Source of the DNA: Bacteroidales bacterium
GTDB lineage: Bacteria > Bacteroidota > Bacteroidia > Bacteroidales > UBA932
Assembly (NCBI GenBank): GCA_009777095.1
Contig: WRMN01000010.1
Coordinates: 1-63,262, forward strand
Length of the DNA stretch: 63,262 nucleotides
Reading direction: 5' to 3'
Shown: piece after piece, positions 43,193-52,246 of the stretch
How positions within the stretch are numbered: the first letter of the stretch is position 1
How the letters are laid out: each line of letters starts with the position of its first letter
Translations under genes and position numbers: made by a program
The notes under the pieces: model-generated
Seen by the model: the letters and a program-made list of their open reading frames with translations, nothing else
The model's database searches: none
What the model was told of the DNA's origin: nothing

Positions 43193-44371
43193 ATGGTGGA
43201 GTTTTTCGGGTTTTGTTTTTCTTCGTTTGAATATGCTGTTTTACTGCTTGTTATCGCAACTTTTGGCTTACAATTATATTATTACACAGGCGTTTTCGGC
43301 CGTGTAGCTTTTAAGTCCCGAAAAGAAAAGGCTCCGCCTCCCGCTCCGGCGCCTGTCTCGGTCATTACATGCGCCCGCAATGAATATGAGGCGCTTCAGC
43401 AAAATTTGAAAAACCTGCTTGAACAGGATTATCCTGAATATGAAGTTATTGTGGTAAACGATGGCTCCGAAGATGACTCTGAAATGCTATTGGCCTCTAC
43501 ACAAGCGCAATACCCTCATTTAAGCTTCCGCACCTTGGTTCAGGATAAGCTATTTTCCCATAGCAAAAAAATGCCCTTGGGGGTAGGCATAAAAGCTGCA
43601 CGCTATGATTTGCTGCTGTTTATTGACGCTGATTGCCGTCCTTCGGGGGATCAATGGTTGCGCTCTATGCAACGCTATTTTACAGATAAAACCGAGATTG
43701 TATTAGGCTATACTCGTCTGGAAAACAACCCTCTATGGTTAAGAGCCGACAGGTTCATGCAGGCTTTTCATTACCTTGGAAAAGCCCTGCGCCGTAAACC
43801 TTATATGGGCATTGGAAGTAATCTGGCCTACCGCAAAAATTTATTTTTCGATAACAAGGGCTTCGATGGGCGTATTACCGAAAGGCTGTGTGAAGACCGT
43901 ATTTTCATCAATAAAGTAGCCACCCGTACTAATACTAAGGTAGCGCTAAGATCGGAGGCCACGACTGTCAGCAACTTGCGCATATCGGCGCAGCGTTGGT
44001 GCCGCGAGCGTCTCAGAGAGTTACGTTCCTTCAAGTTATGCAAAAAACAGCACCGTTTTCCTGAACTAAGCGAGGCTTTAGTCCGGCTTATATTCTTCGC
44101 GTCCTTGGCCTTAGCTATTGTTCAACAAAGGGAACGCAGTCTGCTGCAAGCGGAATACTATCCTATATTATTTTCACTGATAGGCCTGTTTGTTATCCGT
44201 TTTACACTGCAAATCATTGTATTTGTACGCGCTCAAAGGCGTTTGGGCGAAAAACGGCTTATTCCCATGCTTTTCCTGTGGGATTTAGTTTTTCCCTTTA
44301 TTTACATTGCCTTAGTAATTCGTTCGATTTTTCCCGCTAAAAAAAGCCGTGGACGTGGCGTATGGTACTAA
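43193..44371 (+). CDS. Membrane glycosyltransferase family 2
   Basis: A 392-residue processive-type GT2. It has an N-terminal membrane segment (about 12-38), a GT-A domain (about 50-290) with VSVITCARNEYEAL, VVNDGSEDDS, the DxD motif IDADCRPSG, acceptor motif CEDRIF and RWCRERLRELR (a QxxRW-like variant), and three C-terminal membrane segments (about 300-375). It resembles polysaccharide or glycolipid synthases; the sugar and acceptor are unknown. Its last 10 bp overlap rsmG, so the two are translationally coupled. Confidence 0.85.
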   Translation: MVEFFGFCFSSFEYAVLLLVIATFGLQLYYYTGVFGRVAFKSRKEKAPPPAPAPVSVITCARNEYEALQQNLKNLLEQDYPEYEVIVVNDGSEDDSEMLLASTQAQYPHLSFRTLVQDKLFSHSKKMPLGVGIKAARYDLLLFIDADCRPSGDQWLRSMQRYFTDKTEIVLGYTRLENNPLWLRADRFMQAFHYLGKALRRKPYMGIGSNLAYRKNLFFDNKGFDGRITERLCEDRIFINKVATRTNTKVALRSEATTVSNLRISAQRWCRERLRELRSFKLCKKQHRFPELSEALVRLIFFASLALAIVQQRERSLLQAEYYPILFSLIGLFVIRFTLQIIVFVRAQRRLGEKRLIPMLFLWDLVFPFIYIALVIRSIFPAKKSRGRGVWY

Positions 44372-45009
44372 GTGTTATTCATCGTTATTTTCCGGAGCTT
44401 TCTATCCTTCAACAGCAACAATTTGAACAGCTCGAACCTTTATACAGGGAATGGAACGAGCGTATCAATGTCGTTTCACGCAAAGACATTGATGCTTTGG
44501 CCGAGCATCATATATTGCATTCTTTGGCTATTGCCAAATTCTGCCGCTTTGCCGCAGGCGCTACTATTTTAGATGTTGGCACCGGCGGCGGATTTCCCGG
44601 CATACCCTTAGCTATTTTTTTCCCCGACTGCCGATTTACCTTAGTTGACAGTATAGGAAAAAAAATAAAGGTAGTACAAGCTATAAGCGATGCCATTGGC
44701 TTAAAGAATGTTACCGCCCTGCATCTCCGTTGCGAAAGCCTGAAGCAACAATTTGATTTTGTGGTAAGCAGGGCCGTTACCGACTTGCCTACCTTTGTAA
44801 GTTGGGTATGGCCTTTAATCAAAATTGGGGCTAAACAGGCTGCGCCTAATGGTATTATTTACCTTAAGGGGGGCGATTTGCAGGTAGAATTGGCCGAAAC
44901 TGTTAAAAAATTGCCCAAAAACGCTCTTCCGCCTGAAGAATTTATGATAAGTAAATGGTTTGATAATGAATTTTTTATAACAAAAAAACTCATTTATTTA
45001 GCCCGTTAA
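44362..45009 (+). CDS. rsmG: 16S rRNA (guanine-527-N7)-methyltransferase
   Basis: A 215-residue SAM-dependent methyltransferase (GidB). The N-terminal helices with LYREWNERINVVSRKDID and HHILHSLAIAKF, the SAM motif ILDVGTGGGFPGIPLAIFFP (about 70-89) and the FDFVVSRAV motif identify it. It methylates N7 of G527 in 16S rRNA; loss gives low-level streptomycin resistance in other bacteria. It starts within the end of the glycosyltransferase gene (ATGGTACTAA overlap) and is followed by the rpmH promoter. Confidence 0.95.
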   Translation: MVLSVIHRYFPELSILQQQQFEQLEPLYREWNERINVVSRKDIDALAEHHILHSLAIAKFCRFAAGATILDVGTGGGFPGIPLAIFFPDCRFTLVDSIGKKIKVVQAISDAIGLKNVTALHLRCESLKQQFDFVVSRAVTDLPTFVSWVWPLIKIGAKQAAPNGIIYLKGGDLQVELAETVKKLPKNALPPEEFMISKWFDNEFFITKKLIYLAR

Positions 45010-45020
45010 TTATTTTTTAT

Positions 45021-45051
45021 TTTGCGGATAAAAACATTTTTTCTATCTTTG
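45021..45051 (+). promoter_or_regulatory. Promoter of rpmH
   Basis: -33 box TTTG (45021-45024) and -7 box TATCTTTG (45044-45051) are separated by exactly 19 bp, a textbook Bacteroidetes primary-sigma promoter. The start codon of rpmH follows 24 bp after the -7 box. Confidence 0.85.
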
Positions 45052-45074
45052 CAGTCCAAAATTTTTAAGAAGTC

Positions 45075-45227
45075 ATGAAACGTACATTTCAACCGTCACA
45101 ACGTAAACGTCGCAATAAGCATGGATTTCGTGAACGTATGGCCACTGCCAACGGCCGTCGTGTATTAGCCGCCCGTCGTCGTCGCGGCCGCAAGAAACTC
45201 ACTGTTTCTGACGAAGATAGATTTTAA
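45075..45227 (+). CDS. rpmH: 50S ribosomal protein bL34
   Basis: A 50-residue basic protein, [20 protein letters not shown] at the start and [17 protein letters not shown] at the end, a clear bL34 match. It is short enough to be missed by length-filtered gene finding. The strong promoter before it and the terminator after it show that it is a monocistronic unit. It is a component of the large ribosomal subunit near the start of the exit tunnel. In many bacteria rpmH sits next to rnpA and dnaA; here neither is present, though dnaN is about 2.2 kb away. Confidence 0.97.
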   Translation: MKRTFQPSQRKRRNKHGFRERMATANGRRVLAARRRRGRKKLTVSDEDRF

Positions 45228-45250
45228 TATCATGCTATACGATATGGGAT

Positions 45251-45284
45251 AAACCTGCCGAAAATTAAAGGCAGGTTTTTTTAT
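45251..45284 (+). terminator. Rho-independent terminator of rpmH
   Basis: A 9-bp stem (AAACCTGCC at 45251-45259 with GGCAGGTTT at 45270-45278) has a 10-nt loop and is followed by a T-run (TTTTTATT). It separates rpmH from the convergent hydrolase gene, whose stop codon lies within its T-run. Confidence 0.9.
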
Positions 45285-46051
45285 TGACTTAAATTCACTA
45301 TAAGCCCATCATAGGCTAAGAAGACATTTTGAGGTAGCCGCAATTGTAATTCGGCATATTGTTCGAGGCGGTGCGAGATATGGGTAATGTAAGCGCGGCG
45401 CGGTTTCATCTCATTAATGAACGTTAAGGCTTCTTCCAAACTAAAGTGCGAAATATGCGTTCCGTGCTTCACTGCATTCACTACCAAAACGTCCAAGCCT
45501 TTTAATTTCTCCCGTTCCTTATCGTCTATAGTCTTGGCATCGGTAATGTAGGCTAAAGCGCCAATTTTAAAACCAAAGACAGGCAAGCGGTAATGCCACA
45601 CGCGCACAGGTTCTATACACACACCAGCAATTTCAAAAGACTGGTTATCAATAACGTGTAAAGCCATTTCAGGAGAACCCGGGTATTTATATTCGGCAAA
45701 CACGTATTTATATTCCTGTTTTATAGCCTCAAGCACTCGCGCCTCGGCATAAATGTCCATAGGCCGACGAGTAATGTAATTAAAAGCGCGCACATCATCT
45801 AAGCCTGCTGTGTGATCTTTGTGTTCATGGGTAAGCAGAATAGCGTCTAAGCGTTTTACTTCGGCGCGCAGCAATTGCTGACGAAAATCGGGACCGGCAT
45901 CAATCAACAAGACCTTCCCGTCAACCTCCAGCAAAGCAGAGGCGCGCAGCCGCTTATCATGCGTATCGGCGCTGCGGCAGACCTTGCAGTCGCAGGCAAT
46001 TACCGGCACGCCCTGCGAAGTTCCTGTACCCAAAAAAGTCAGCTTTATCAT
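45281..46051 (-). CDS. MBL-fold metal-dependent hydrolase (PhnP-like)
   Basis: A 256-residue metallo-beta-lactamase-fold protein. Motifs: FLGTGTSQGVPV at the N-terminus, a CDCKVCRS zinc-ribbon-like insert, IDAGPDFRQQ, the HxHxDH signature THEHKDHTAG (about 76-85), later HYRLPVFG and THISHRLEQ. This matches the PhnP class, phosphodiesterases on 5-phosphoribosyl-1,2-cyclic phosphate and related compounds, although such proteins occur in Bacteroidetes without phosphonate genes. The substrate here is unknown. It is the last gene of a minus-strand run with the FAH-like, exonuclease and dnaN genes, separated by 40 bp. Confidence 0.85.
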   Translation of the reverse strand: MIKLTFLGTGTSQGVPVIACDCKVCRSADTHDKRLRASALLEVDGKVLLIDAGPDFRQQLLRAEVKRLDAILLTHEHKDHTAGLDDVRAFNYITRRPMDIYAEARVLEAIKQEYKYVFAEYKYPGSPEMALHVIDNQSFEIAGVCIEPVRVWHYRLPVFGFKIGALAYITDAKTIDDKEREKLKGLDVLVVNAVKHGTHISHFSLEEALTFINEMKPRRAYITHISHRLEQYAELQLRLPQNVFLAYDGLIVNLSQ

Positions 46052-46091
46052 GCTGCAAAGATACGGTTTATTTGGTTATTTGATATTTATT

Positions 46092-46655
46092 CTACCGTAT
46101 TTCTACATGTAAAAATTTGTGGTTTTCTAAAAAAGCAGTTATTGTTTGCCCTTGCTGCAAACTAAATTCCGACGATACGGGCATAAAAATATAATCCCCG
46201 ATTTTCAAGGTTAAAAACTGCGAAACCATAGGAATAATAACTTTCGTCAATCTGCCGAAATCAAAAGGCAGGAGCGGAATTTCCGTGTTATCCGCTTTCA
46301 ACTGATAGTTCCATTCCGACACTGTATTCAAGGGGATAAATTCGGGGCTTAGCGCTGCCGAATAATCAAAGCTCACAGCAGCAGCACAGGGTAAGGCCTG
46401 TTCCATGCAACGCCTGCGGATATCGGCTGCCGTCAACAGCAGGGACAGGCCTACGGCATCAAGATAACGGTTGGCAAAGCGTTCGTCAATGCTGCGTCCC
46501 AAACGGCAAACGCGGAATGCCAAACACAATTCGCCGTAAAGTTCACGAGTAAAATCCGGATAATAGAAAGGCTGATTATTACGCAGCAAGGCCGTATCGG
46601 GACGAAGGTAGAAAGTCGCTTCTTCGGCTGTGTTACATATACATATCAGTTTCAA
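46092..46655 (-). CDS. FAH-family protein (2-hydroxyhepta-2,4-diene-1,7-dioate isomerase type)
   Basis: A 187-residue protein resembling fumarylacetoacetate-hydrolase-family enzymes: FYLRPDTALLRNNQPFYYPDFTRELYGELCLAFRVCRLGRSI and FANRYLDAVGLSLLLTAADIRRRC correspond to the family's metal-site region. The usual E-x-E metal ligands appear as GELCL, so the second Glu is replaced by Cys. It is slightly shorter than family members I know (about 200 residues). It overlaps the exonuclease gene by 4 bp, so it is translated with it. Either a decayed member or one with altered chemistry; function unknown. Confidence 0.65.
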   Translation of the reverse strand: MKLICICNTAEEATFYLRPDTALLRNNQPFYYPDFTRELYGELCLAFRVCRLGRSIDERFANRYLDAVGLSLLLTAADIRRRCMEQALPCAAAVSFDYSAALSPEFIPLNTVSEWNYQLKADNTEIPLLPFDFGRLTKVIIPMVSQFLTLKIGDYIFMPVSSEFSLQQGQTITAFLENHKFLHVEIR

Positions 46656-47431
46656 AACAGGGTGTTCTTTGTTTTTGACTGTAAGCGCAGTTCGGTAAAT
46701 ACCCGCTTGGTATCAAGGGAAAAGTCGCCTGCCATAACCCAGGAATAGTAGCCGGGGTCTCTCTCTAAAACCTCTAAGGCCAATTTACCCTTATACTTGC
46801 CGAAATTAATCACCGCTTCGTCCTTTTCATTCAAGGCAATTCGACCTGCATAGTCGAGCGTACGTATTTTTGCAGAAAATTCCGACAGTTTAGCTACATC
46901 GTTTTCCAAAGTTGCATAGCGGTCGAGTTGCGATTGTAAAATTTCGTAAGTAGCATAAGTATCAGCGGCAGCCTGATGGGCGTCTTTCAACTCCTTATCA
47001 CAATAAAATTTATAAGCGGCGCTCAGGGTGCGTTGTTCCATCTTATGAAAGATATTCTGCACATCTATCAATTTACGTTTACGAAAGTCGAATTTTATAT
47101 CGGCGCGTAAAAACTCTTCCGCCAAAATAGGAATATCAAATTTGATAGAATTATAACCGACAATGTCACAGCCCTCCATAAAATTAGCCAAGGTTTGGGC
47201 TATTTCATGAAATTTCGGACAAGCGGCCAAGTCGGCATTGGTAATTCCATGCACTGCTGTAGCCGAAGGAGAAATAGGAATAACAGGGTTCACTCTGAAG
47301 GTTTTCTGTTCTTCCGCACCGCCCGGCATCACCTTTAAGAGCGATATTTCAATAATTCGGTCAACAGCAATATCCAAGCCGGTGGTTTCCACATCGAAAA
47401 ACACCAGCGGATTTTTCAGGTTCAGTTGCAT
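46652..47431 (-). CDS. DEDDh 3'-5' exonuclease (DnaQ-like)
   Basis: A 259-residue exonuclease. Exo I VFFDVETTGLD (Asp14, Glu16), Exo II VGYNSIKFDIPIL (about 93-105) and Exo III with DAHQAAADTYAT (His and Asp about 150-156) are complete. A C-terminal part with INFGKYKGKLALEVLERDPGYYSWVM resembles the DUF3820 domain. It may serve as the epsilon proofreading subunit of DNA polymerase III or as a repair exonuclease. It starts 5 bp after dnaN, consistent with a replication role. Confidence 0.9.
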   Translation of the reverse strand: MQLNLKNPLVFFDVETTGLDIAVDRIIEISLLKVMPGGAEEQKTFRVNPVIPISPSATAVHGITNADLAACPKFHEIAQTLANFMEGCDIVGYNSIKFDIPILAEEFLRADIKFDFRKRKLIDVQNIFHKMEQRTLSAAYKFYCDKELKDAHQAAADTYATYEILQSQLDRYATLENDVAKLSEFSAKIRTLDYAGRIALNEKDEAVINFGKYKGKLALEVLERDPGYYSWVMAGDFSLDTKRVFTELRLQSKTKNTLF

Positions 47432-47436
47432 AGAGC

Positions 47437-48564
47437 TTATACTCCTATTGTCATAGGCATCAATAATGCCAGGGTTTCTTCGTTTTCGTCTTCTGTTTCC
47501 ACCGGCAAAATCAAGCCTGCACGCGAAGGATCGGCCAACTCAAGGCTAACATTAGCGGAGGAAAGATTAGCCAAAATTTCACTCAAGAAGGTTGATTTGA
47601 AGCCTATTTCAATTTCTTCGCCGTTGAAACGGCAGTTCACCCGCTCGTGCGCACTCACGGAAAAGTCGAGGTCTTGCGCAGACACAACAATATTATCTTC
47701 GTTTACCGTTAACTTAATGAGATTGCTGGCCTGATTTGAACAGACAGAAACACGGCGCACGGCGTTCAACAATTCTACACGGTCGATTAACACCTTATTG
47801 TCGTTGTTGGTAGGGATTACCGTACGATAGGCAGGATAGTTGCCTTCCACTAAGCGGCAGGTCAGGCTATAACCGGGGAAAGTAAAGACAGCATTTTTAT
47901 CGTCGAAAGCCAAGGTAACCGTATCATTGATTTTCGCCAGACTGCTCTTCAACAGGGCGGCGGGTTTTTTCGGCAATATGAAAGAAGCGGCTGCATCGCG
48001 AACGATGTCAGTACGTTTGTAGTACATCAGTTTATGCGAATCGGAAGCCACTAAGGTAGCGCCGTTTTCCTGTAAATCGAAATAAATACCGTTCATCACC
48101 GGACGCAACTCATCGTCGGCTGTAGCGAAAAGCGTGCGGTTCAAGCCTTCCAACAAGACCTCGGTAGGGAACGAGACCTGCGTAGCCTCGGCAGGCATGG
48201 CAGGCTTAGCAGGATAATCATCGGCCGAAACGCCCGGAATATTAAATTTTCCGCTGGGCCAACTGATTTCTACTGCCTGAGTCGAAGAATTTACCGTAAA
48301 GGACAAGGGTTGTTCGGGAAATTCCTTCAGGGTATCAAGCAATAACCTTGCAGCTATTGCCACAGCCCCTTCCTTTTCTACCGTATCAAGATGCAACGAG
48401 GTTTCCATCGTTGTTTCTAAATCTGACGCTGTAATCGTTAAGGTATTGTCTTCAATACGAAACAAAAAATTATCCAAAATAGCCATCGTGTTTTTATTAG
48501 TAATAACACGGCCTATGGACTGCAAATGACTTAACAAGTCGGTACTGGATACAATGAATTTCAT
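47437..48564 (-). CDS. dnaN: DNA polymerase III beta sliding clamp
   Basis: A 375-residue clamp with normal length and three domains of about 120 residues. MKFIVSSTDLLSHLQSIGRVI, FRIEDNTLTITASDLETTMETSL, VLLEGLNRTLFATADDELRPVMNGI and the C-terminal LALLMPMTIGV (with the conserved PM) identify it. It forms the processivity ring of the replicase. It leads a short operon with the DnaQ-like exonuclease and an FAH-like gene. A weak -7-like TATTATTG lies upstream on the minus strand. Confidence 0.97.
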   Translation of the reverse strand: MKFIVSSTDLLSHLQSIGRVITNKNTMAILDNFLFRIEDNTLTITASDLETTMETSLHLDTVEKEGAVAIAARLLLDTLKEFPEQPLSFTVNSSTQAVEISWPSGKFNIPGVSADDYPAKPAMPAEATQVSFPTEVLLEGLNRTLFATADDELRPVMNGIYFDLQENGATLVASDSHKLMYYKRTDIVRDAAASFILPKKPAALLKSSLAKINDTVTLAFDDKNAVFTFPGYSLTCRLVEGNYPAYRTVIPTNNDNKVLIDRVELLNAVRRVSVCSNQASNLIKLTVNEDNIVVSAQDLDFSVSAHERVNCRFNGEEIEIGFKSTFLSEILANLSSANVSLELADPSRAGLILPVETEDENEETLALLMPMTIGV

Positions 48565-48629
48565 AAATTATATAGTATAAATTAAACTGCAATAATACGA
48601 CATTTTAAGCAGATAACCGAATATAATGC

Positions 48630-49175
48630 CTATTTTTTTTCAACAAAGTCCTGAAATTTTTTCAATAATATGTCGAAAGAAATCCAGGAGGCCTGCGCAA
48701 TTTCTTTAGTTTCAGGAATATAAGCCAAACACTTATCCGTGTCATATCCTTCTTCATTAGCAGCGGGAATGCCATATAATTGCACAGTACGATCGGGTTT
48801 ATTACGAGCGGCCACACGAATGCTGTATTGCCAGTCTTCAGAGGCTATAATATCTGTAAGTTCTTTATTATCAGACGTAATAATATTATCAACCGCTACT
48901 TGCGTATAATAGGCTACATACCGCCGCAACAGATTATCATTTAAGCTCTTAAAAGGCTGTTCAAGCAATGGTTTTATTATCCAAACCGTATTTTCTTCCC
49001 GAATTAACTCAAAGGAAGCCCAATCGTCGGAGCGGTGGAGCACCCGAATCGTATCTATTTCGGCAGGAAGGTAAGCAAAGACGGTCATGTTCTGCTGTGC
49101 CGCGCCTTGCTTCTGAGCACCATTACAGGAACCAAGCAGCAACAATAAGGAAAATATGAAGGAGTAGCGGAGCAT
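48630..49175 (-). CDS. Hypothetical lipoprotein
   Basis: A 181-residue predicted lipoprotein (MLRYSFIFSLLLLLGSC, Cys17). The mature part is mixed alpha/beta with motifs TIRVLHRSDDWASFELIREENTVWIIKPLL and a tail rich in acidic and aromatic residues. It loosely recalls DUF4340-type proteins (side-chain pattern W-x-I-x-x-P), but the match is too weak to assign. It ends 65 bp upstream of dnaN and starts 4 bp after the trans-sulfuration enzyme, so it is co-transcribed with that gene or dnaN. No function can be given. Confidence 0.75.
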   Translation of the reverse strand: MLRYSFIFSLLLLLGSCNGAQKQGAAQQNMTVFAYLPAEIDTIRVLHRSDDWASFELIREENTVWIIKPLLEQPFKSLNDNLLRRYVAYYTQVAVDNIITSDNKELTDIIASEDWQYSIRVAARNKPDRTVQLYGIPAANEEGYDTDKCLAYIPETKEIAQASWISFDILLKKFQDFVEKK

Positions 49176-49179
49176 TTAT

Positions 49180-50358
49180 TTAAATTCTTTCTAAAGCCTG
49201 TTCTAAGTCGGCAATAATGTCTTCTGCTTCTTCTATTCCAACGGACAGGCGTACCAAACCTTCTGTGATGCCGGCTTTATCTCTGGCTTCTTGCGATAAT
49301 TTTGAGTGTGTCATGGAGGCGGGGTGTTGAATTAATGTTTCAATTCCGCCTAAGGAAACGGCCAAAACCGCCAATTCTACGCTGTTCATCATGGTTTTTC
49401 CCGCTTCAAAACCGCCTTTCAGTTCAAAACTGATCATGGCGCCCGAACCCGACATTTGTTGTTGTGCCAAGCGGTATTGCGGGTGCGATGGTAGTCCGGG
49501 ATATAACACGCTTTTTACCTTCGGGTGCTTTTCCAGGAAAAGGGCTACTTTTTCGGCATTTTCCTGTGCGCGGTCAATGCGGATACCTAATGTTTTCAAT
49601 CCTCTGCGCGCCAGAAATGCCTGATGCGGGTCCATATTCAATCCTAAATTGCGCATAGACGGCAACAAACGCTCATATTCTTCTTTGTTTTTCGCCACCA
49701 CAATGCCTCCGACCATATCGGCATGTCCGTTAATAAATTTTGTCATGGAATGTAAGACCACATCAGCGCCCAAGTCTAAAGGTTTTTGCAAATAAGGACT
49801 GCAAAAAGTATTGTCAACACAAACCTTTATATGGTGTTTTTTTGCTATGTCGCAAATCGCTTTAATGTCGCATATTCCCATAGTCGGGTTCGCCGGCGTT
49901 TCTAAAAAAATCAATTTTGTATTGGCTTGGACAGCGTTTTTTACATTGTCTAAAACAGCGCTATCCACAAAGGTGCTTTCTACGCCGAATTTTTTAAAAA
50001 TAGTTTCCAAAATAGTCCGCGATGCGCCATACAGGGCATTATGCGCTACTACATGCGCTCCAGCCGAGAGGTATGCGGTATATACCATCGAAACGGCCGC
50101 CATGCCTGAGGCACAACCAATGGCTTTGTAACCGTGTTCCATTTCGGCTATGGTATTTTCCAAATCGGTTATGGTTGGGTTACAAAACCGTGAATAGATA
50201 TAACCTTCTTCTTCACCTGAAAACAAGGCTGCGCCATGCTCCGCATCTCTAAACGAGAAAGTTGATGTTTGATAAATCGGGGTAACAACGCTCCCCCATT
50301 GGTCTTTCTGCCCACCCGCATGAATAACATGTGAATTAAAGCCCAATTTTTTTTTCAT
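49180..50358 (-). CDS. PLP-dependent trans-sulfuration enzyme (cystathionine/methionine lyase type)
   Basis: A 392-residue Cys/Met-metabolism PLP enzyme. The PLP lysine is Lys207 in HSMTKFINGH; SRFCNPTITDLE, GCASGMAA, ALYGAS (Tyr110) and SLGGIETLIQHPASMTHS are family hallmarks. Methionine gamma-lyases carry a Cys two residues after that Tyr (YGC); here it is Ala, which favours cystathionine gamma-lyase or gamma-synthase, but the subfamily cannot be fixed by eye. Cytoplasmic. It may supply cysteine, which would suit a cell producing a cysteine-rich secreted peptide, though no genetic link exists. Located between rny and a lipoprotein gene, 18 bp after rny. Confidence 0.88.
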   Translation of the reverse strand: MKKKLGFNSHVIHAGGQKDQWGSVVTPIYQTSTFSFRDAEHGAALFSGEEEGYIYSRFCNPTITDLENTIAEMEHGYKAIGCASGMAAVSMVYTAYLSAGAHVVAHNALYGASRTILETIFKKFGVESTFVDSAVLDNVKNAVQANTKLIFLETPANPTMGICDIKAICDIAKKHHIKVCVDNTFCSPYLQKPLDLGADVVLHSMTKFINGHADMVGGIVVAKNKEEYERLLPSMRNLGLNMDPHQAFLARRGLKTLGIRIDRAQENAEKVALFLEKHPKVKSVLYPGLPSHPQYRLAQQQMSGSGAMISFELKGGFEAGKTMMNSVELAVLAVSLGGIETLIQHPASMTHSKLSQEARDKAGITEGLVRLSVGIEEAEDIIADLEQALERI

Positions 50359-50376
50359 TCAATTGTCAATTATCAA

Positions 50377-51948
50377 TTATTTTGCGAAACTTACCGCGCG
50401 GGTTTCGCGGATAACCATAACCTTCACCTGTCCGGGGTAGGTCATTTCTTCCTGAATTTTACGCGCTATATCCTGCGACAACTGTTCGGCGTCAATGTCC
50501 GAAACTTTCTCGCTGCCTACAATCACGCGCAATTCGCGACCCGCCTGAATAGCATAGGTCTTGATAACACCTTGATACGACAAGGCTAAATCCTCCATGC
50601 CTTTCAGCCGTTTGATATAGGATTCTACCACTTCGCGGCGTGCGCCGGGGCGTGCGCCGGAAATGGCGTCGCCCACCAATACTAAGGGCGCAATCAGCGA
50701 AGTCATTTCCGCTTCCTCGTGGTGCGCGCCGATAGCGTTGCAAATTTCGGGCTTTTCTTTATATTTTTCGGCTAATTGCATACCCAGCAAGGCATGGGGC
50801 ATTTCCGGATTCTCAGCCGAGACCTTGCCTATGTCATGCAAGAGGCCTGCACGTTTGGCCGTCTTCGTATTCAATCCTAATTCGGCGGCCATAATTGCAC
50901 AGAAGCTGGCTACTTCGCGCGAGTGCTGCAAGAGGTTCTGTCCGTATGACGAGCGGTATTTCATAGCTCCCACCAAACGAATTAACTCAGGGTGCAAACC
51001 ATGAATACCTAAGTCAATAGTGGTACGCTTACCTACTTCTACAATTTCTTCTTCCACCTGTTTTTGCAGTTTGGCCACCACTTCCTCAATACGGGCGGGG
51101 TGGATACGTCCGTCTGTAATCAACTGGTGCAGGGCTAAACGCGCCACCTCGCGGCGCACAGGGTCAAAGCCTGAAATAATAATGGCTTCAGGGGTATCAT
51201 CTACTACGATTTCCACGCCTGTAGCCGCTTCCAAGGCGCGGATATTACGGCCTTCCCGACCAATAATACGGCCTTTCATTTCATCGTTTTCTATATGGAA
51301 CACCGTTACGGCGTTTTCAATAGTCGCCTCCTGTGCTACGCGCTGCAAGGCTTGGATAACAATACGCTTCGCTTCTTTGGTAGCGTTCAGGCGTGCCTCG
51401 TCCATCACCTCGTTGACGTAGGACATGGCCTGGGTTTTTGCTTCAGCCTTCAGTGATTCTACCAAATTTTGCTTGGCTTCGGCTGCCGATAAGCCCGCAA
51501 TAGTTTCTAACTTTTCAATTTCCTGCCGCCTCAGGCGTTCATATTCTTCAGCGCGCTTTTCCACTAATTCGACCTGGGTAGAAAGATTTTCGCGGATAGC
51601 GTCATTTTCTTTTATTTTACGTTGAACATCAGCCATTTGCTGGCCAAGCAGGGATTCTTTTTGTTTAATTTTATTTTCGGCCTGGGCCGCCCTGTTGTTT
51701 CGTTCGTTGATAACCTGTTCGTGCTCGGCTTTCAGTTGCAGGAAGCGTTCCTTAGATTGCAAGAGCCTGTTTTCCGCCTCAAGTTGTGCTTCTTTCTTAG
51801 TATTATCTGCCTCAGTCTGGGCTTCTTTGATGGTTAATCTGCGTTTCTTCAGCAGCATAGCATTCGCGGCAAAATACGAAATAACGCCGCCTGCTATTAC
51901 AACTCCGATAAGGAGCATAATTAAAATGGGTAATGATAATGAATACAT
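50377..51948 (-). CDS. rny: Ribonuclease Y
   Basis: A 523-residue endoribonuclease: N-terminal membrane anchor (about 5-28), long coiled coil (about 35-200), KH domain ([17 protein letters not shown], about 230-246) and HD domain (LLHDIGKV, about 370). It starts initial mRNA decay in many bacteria that lack RNase E-type decay. It is preceded on the same strand by 6S RNA and zapA. In the leader an imperfect stem AGAAAAGG...CCTTTTCT (51977-52001) may affect expression. Confidence 0.95.
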   Translation of the reverse strand: MYSLSLPILIMLLIGVVIAGGVISYFAANAMLLKKRRLTIKEAQTEADNTKKEAQLEAENRLLQSKERFLQLKAEHEQVINERNNRAAQAENKIKQKESLLGQQMADVQRKIKENDAIRENLSTQVELVEKRAEEYERLRRQEIEKLETIAGLSAAEAKQNLVESLKAEAKTQAMSYVNEVMDEARLNATKEAKRIVIQALQRVAQEATIENAVTVFHIENDEMKGRIIGREGRNIRALEAATGVEIVVDDTPEAIIISGFDPVRREVARLALHQLITDGRIHPARIEEVVAKLQKQVEEEIVEVGKRTTIDLGIHGLHPELIRLVGAMKYRSSYGQNLLQHSREVASFCAIMAAELGLNTKTAKRAGLLHDIGKVSAENPEMPHALLGMQLAEKYKEKPEICNAIGAHHEEAEMTSLIAPLVLVGDAISGARPGARREVVESYIKRLKGMEDLALSYQGVIKTYAIQAGRELRVIVGSEKVSDIDAEQLSQDIARKIQEEMTYPGQVKVMVIRETRAVSFAK

Positions 51949-52031
51949 AATATATTGTATATAAATTAAATAATAAAGAAAAGGGTTGTAAGTCCTTTTC
52001 TCATTTGGTTAACATTTTATTCACGAATTAC

Positions 52032-52236
52032 AAAAAAGCCCGCATCGTTGTCCGATTGACGAAAACCCCGAAAATCAAAGGCGGAGCTACCGGTTTTACT
52101 TCGAACGTCCAACGTCCCGATATTTCGGAATTCCACCCGGCAAGCCGGAGGTCAAACAGGCCTGTTCTTGATAGCCGAGTTTAACTCCTTTAATCAATTA
52201 GTGTTGAGTTTCGCAAAAAACACAACAATGCAGGCA
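52032..52236 (-). ncRNA. ssrS: 6S RNA
   Basis: This gene-free stretch between zapA and rny folds as a rod closed by its own ends. On the minus strand the 5' segment CCTGCATTGTTG (52234-52223) pairs over 12 positions (some G-U) with CAACGATGCGGG near the 3' end, directly followed by a U-run. Further inward ATTGAT pairs with GTCAAT, and a local CGGCTTGCCGG hairpin lies in the middle. A long rod with a central loop, U-run 3' end and a place directly after zapA are typical for 6S RNA, the regulator that binds RNA polymerase by mimicking open promoter DNA. In Bacteroidales the family has been annotated as Bacteroidales-1. Ends are approximate. Confidence 0.75.
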
Positions 52237-52246
52237 AAGTATAGCG

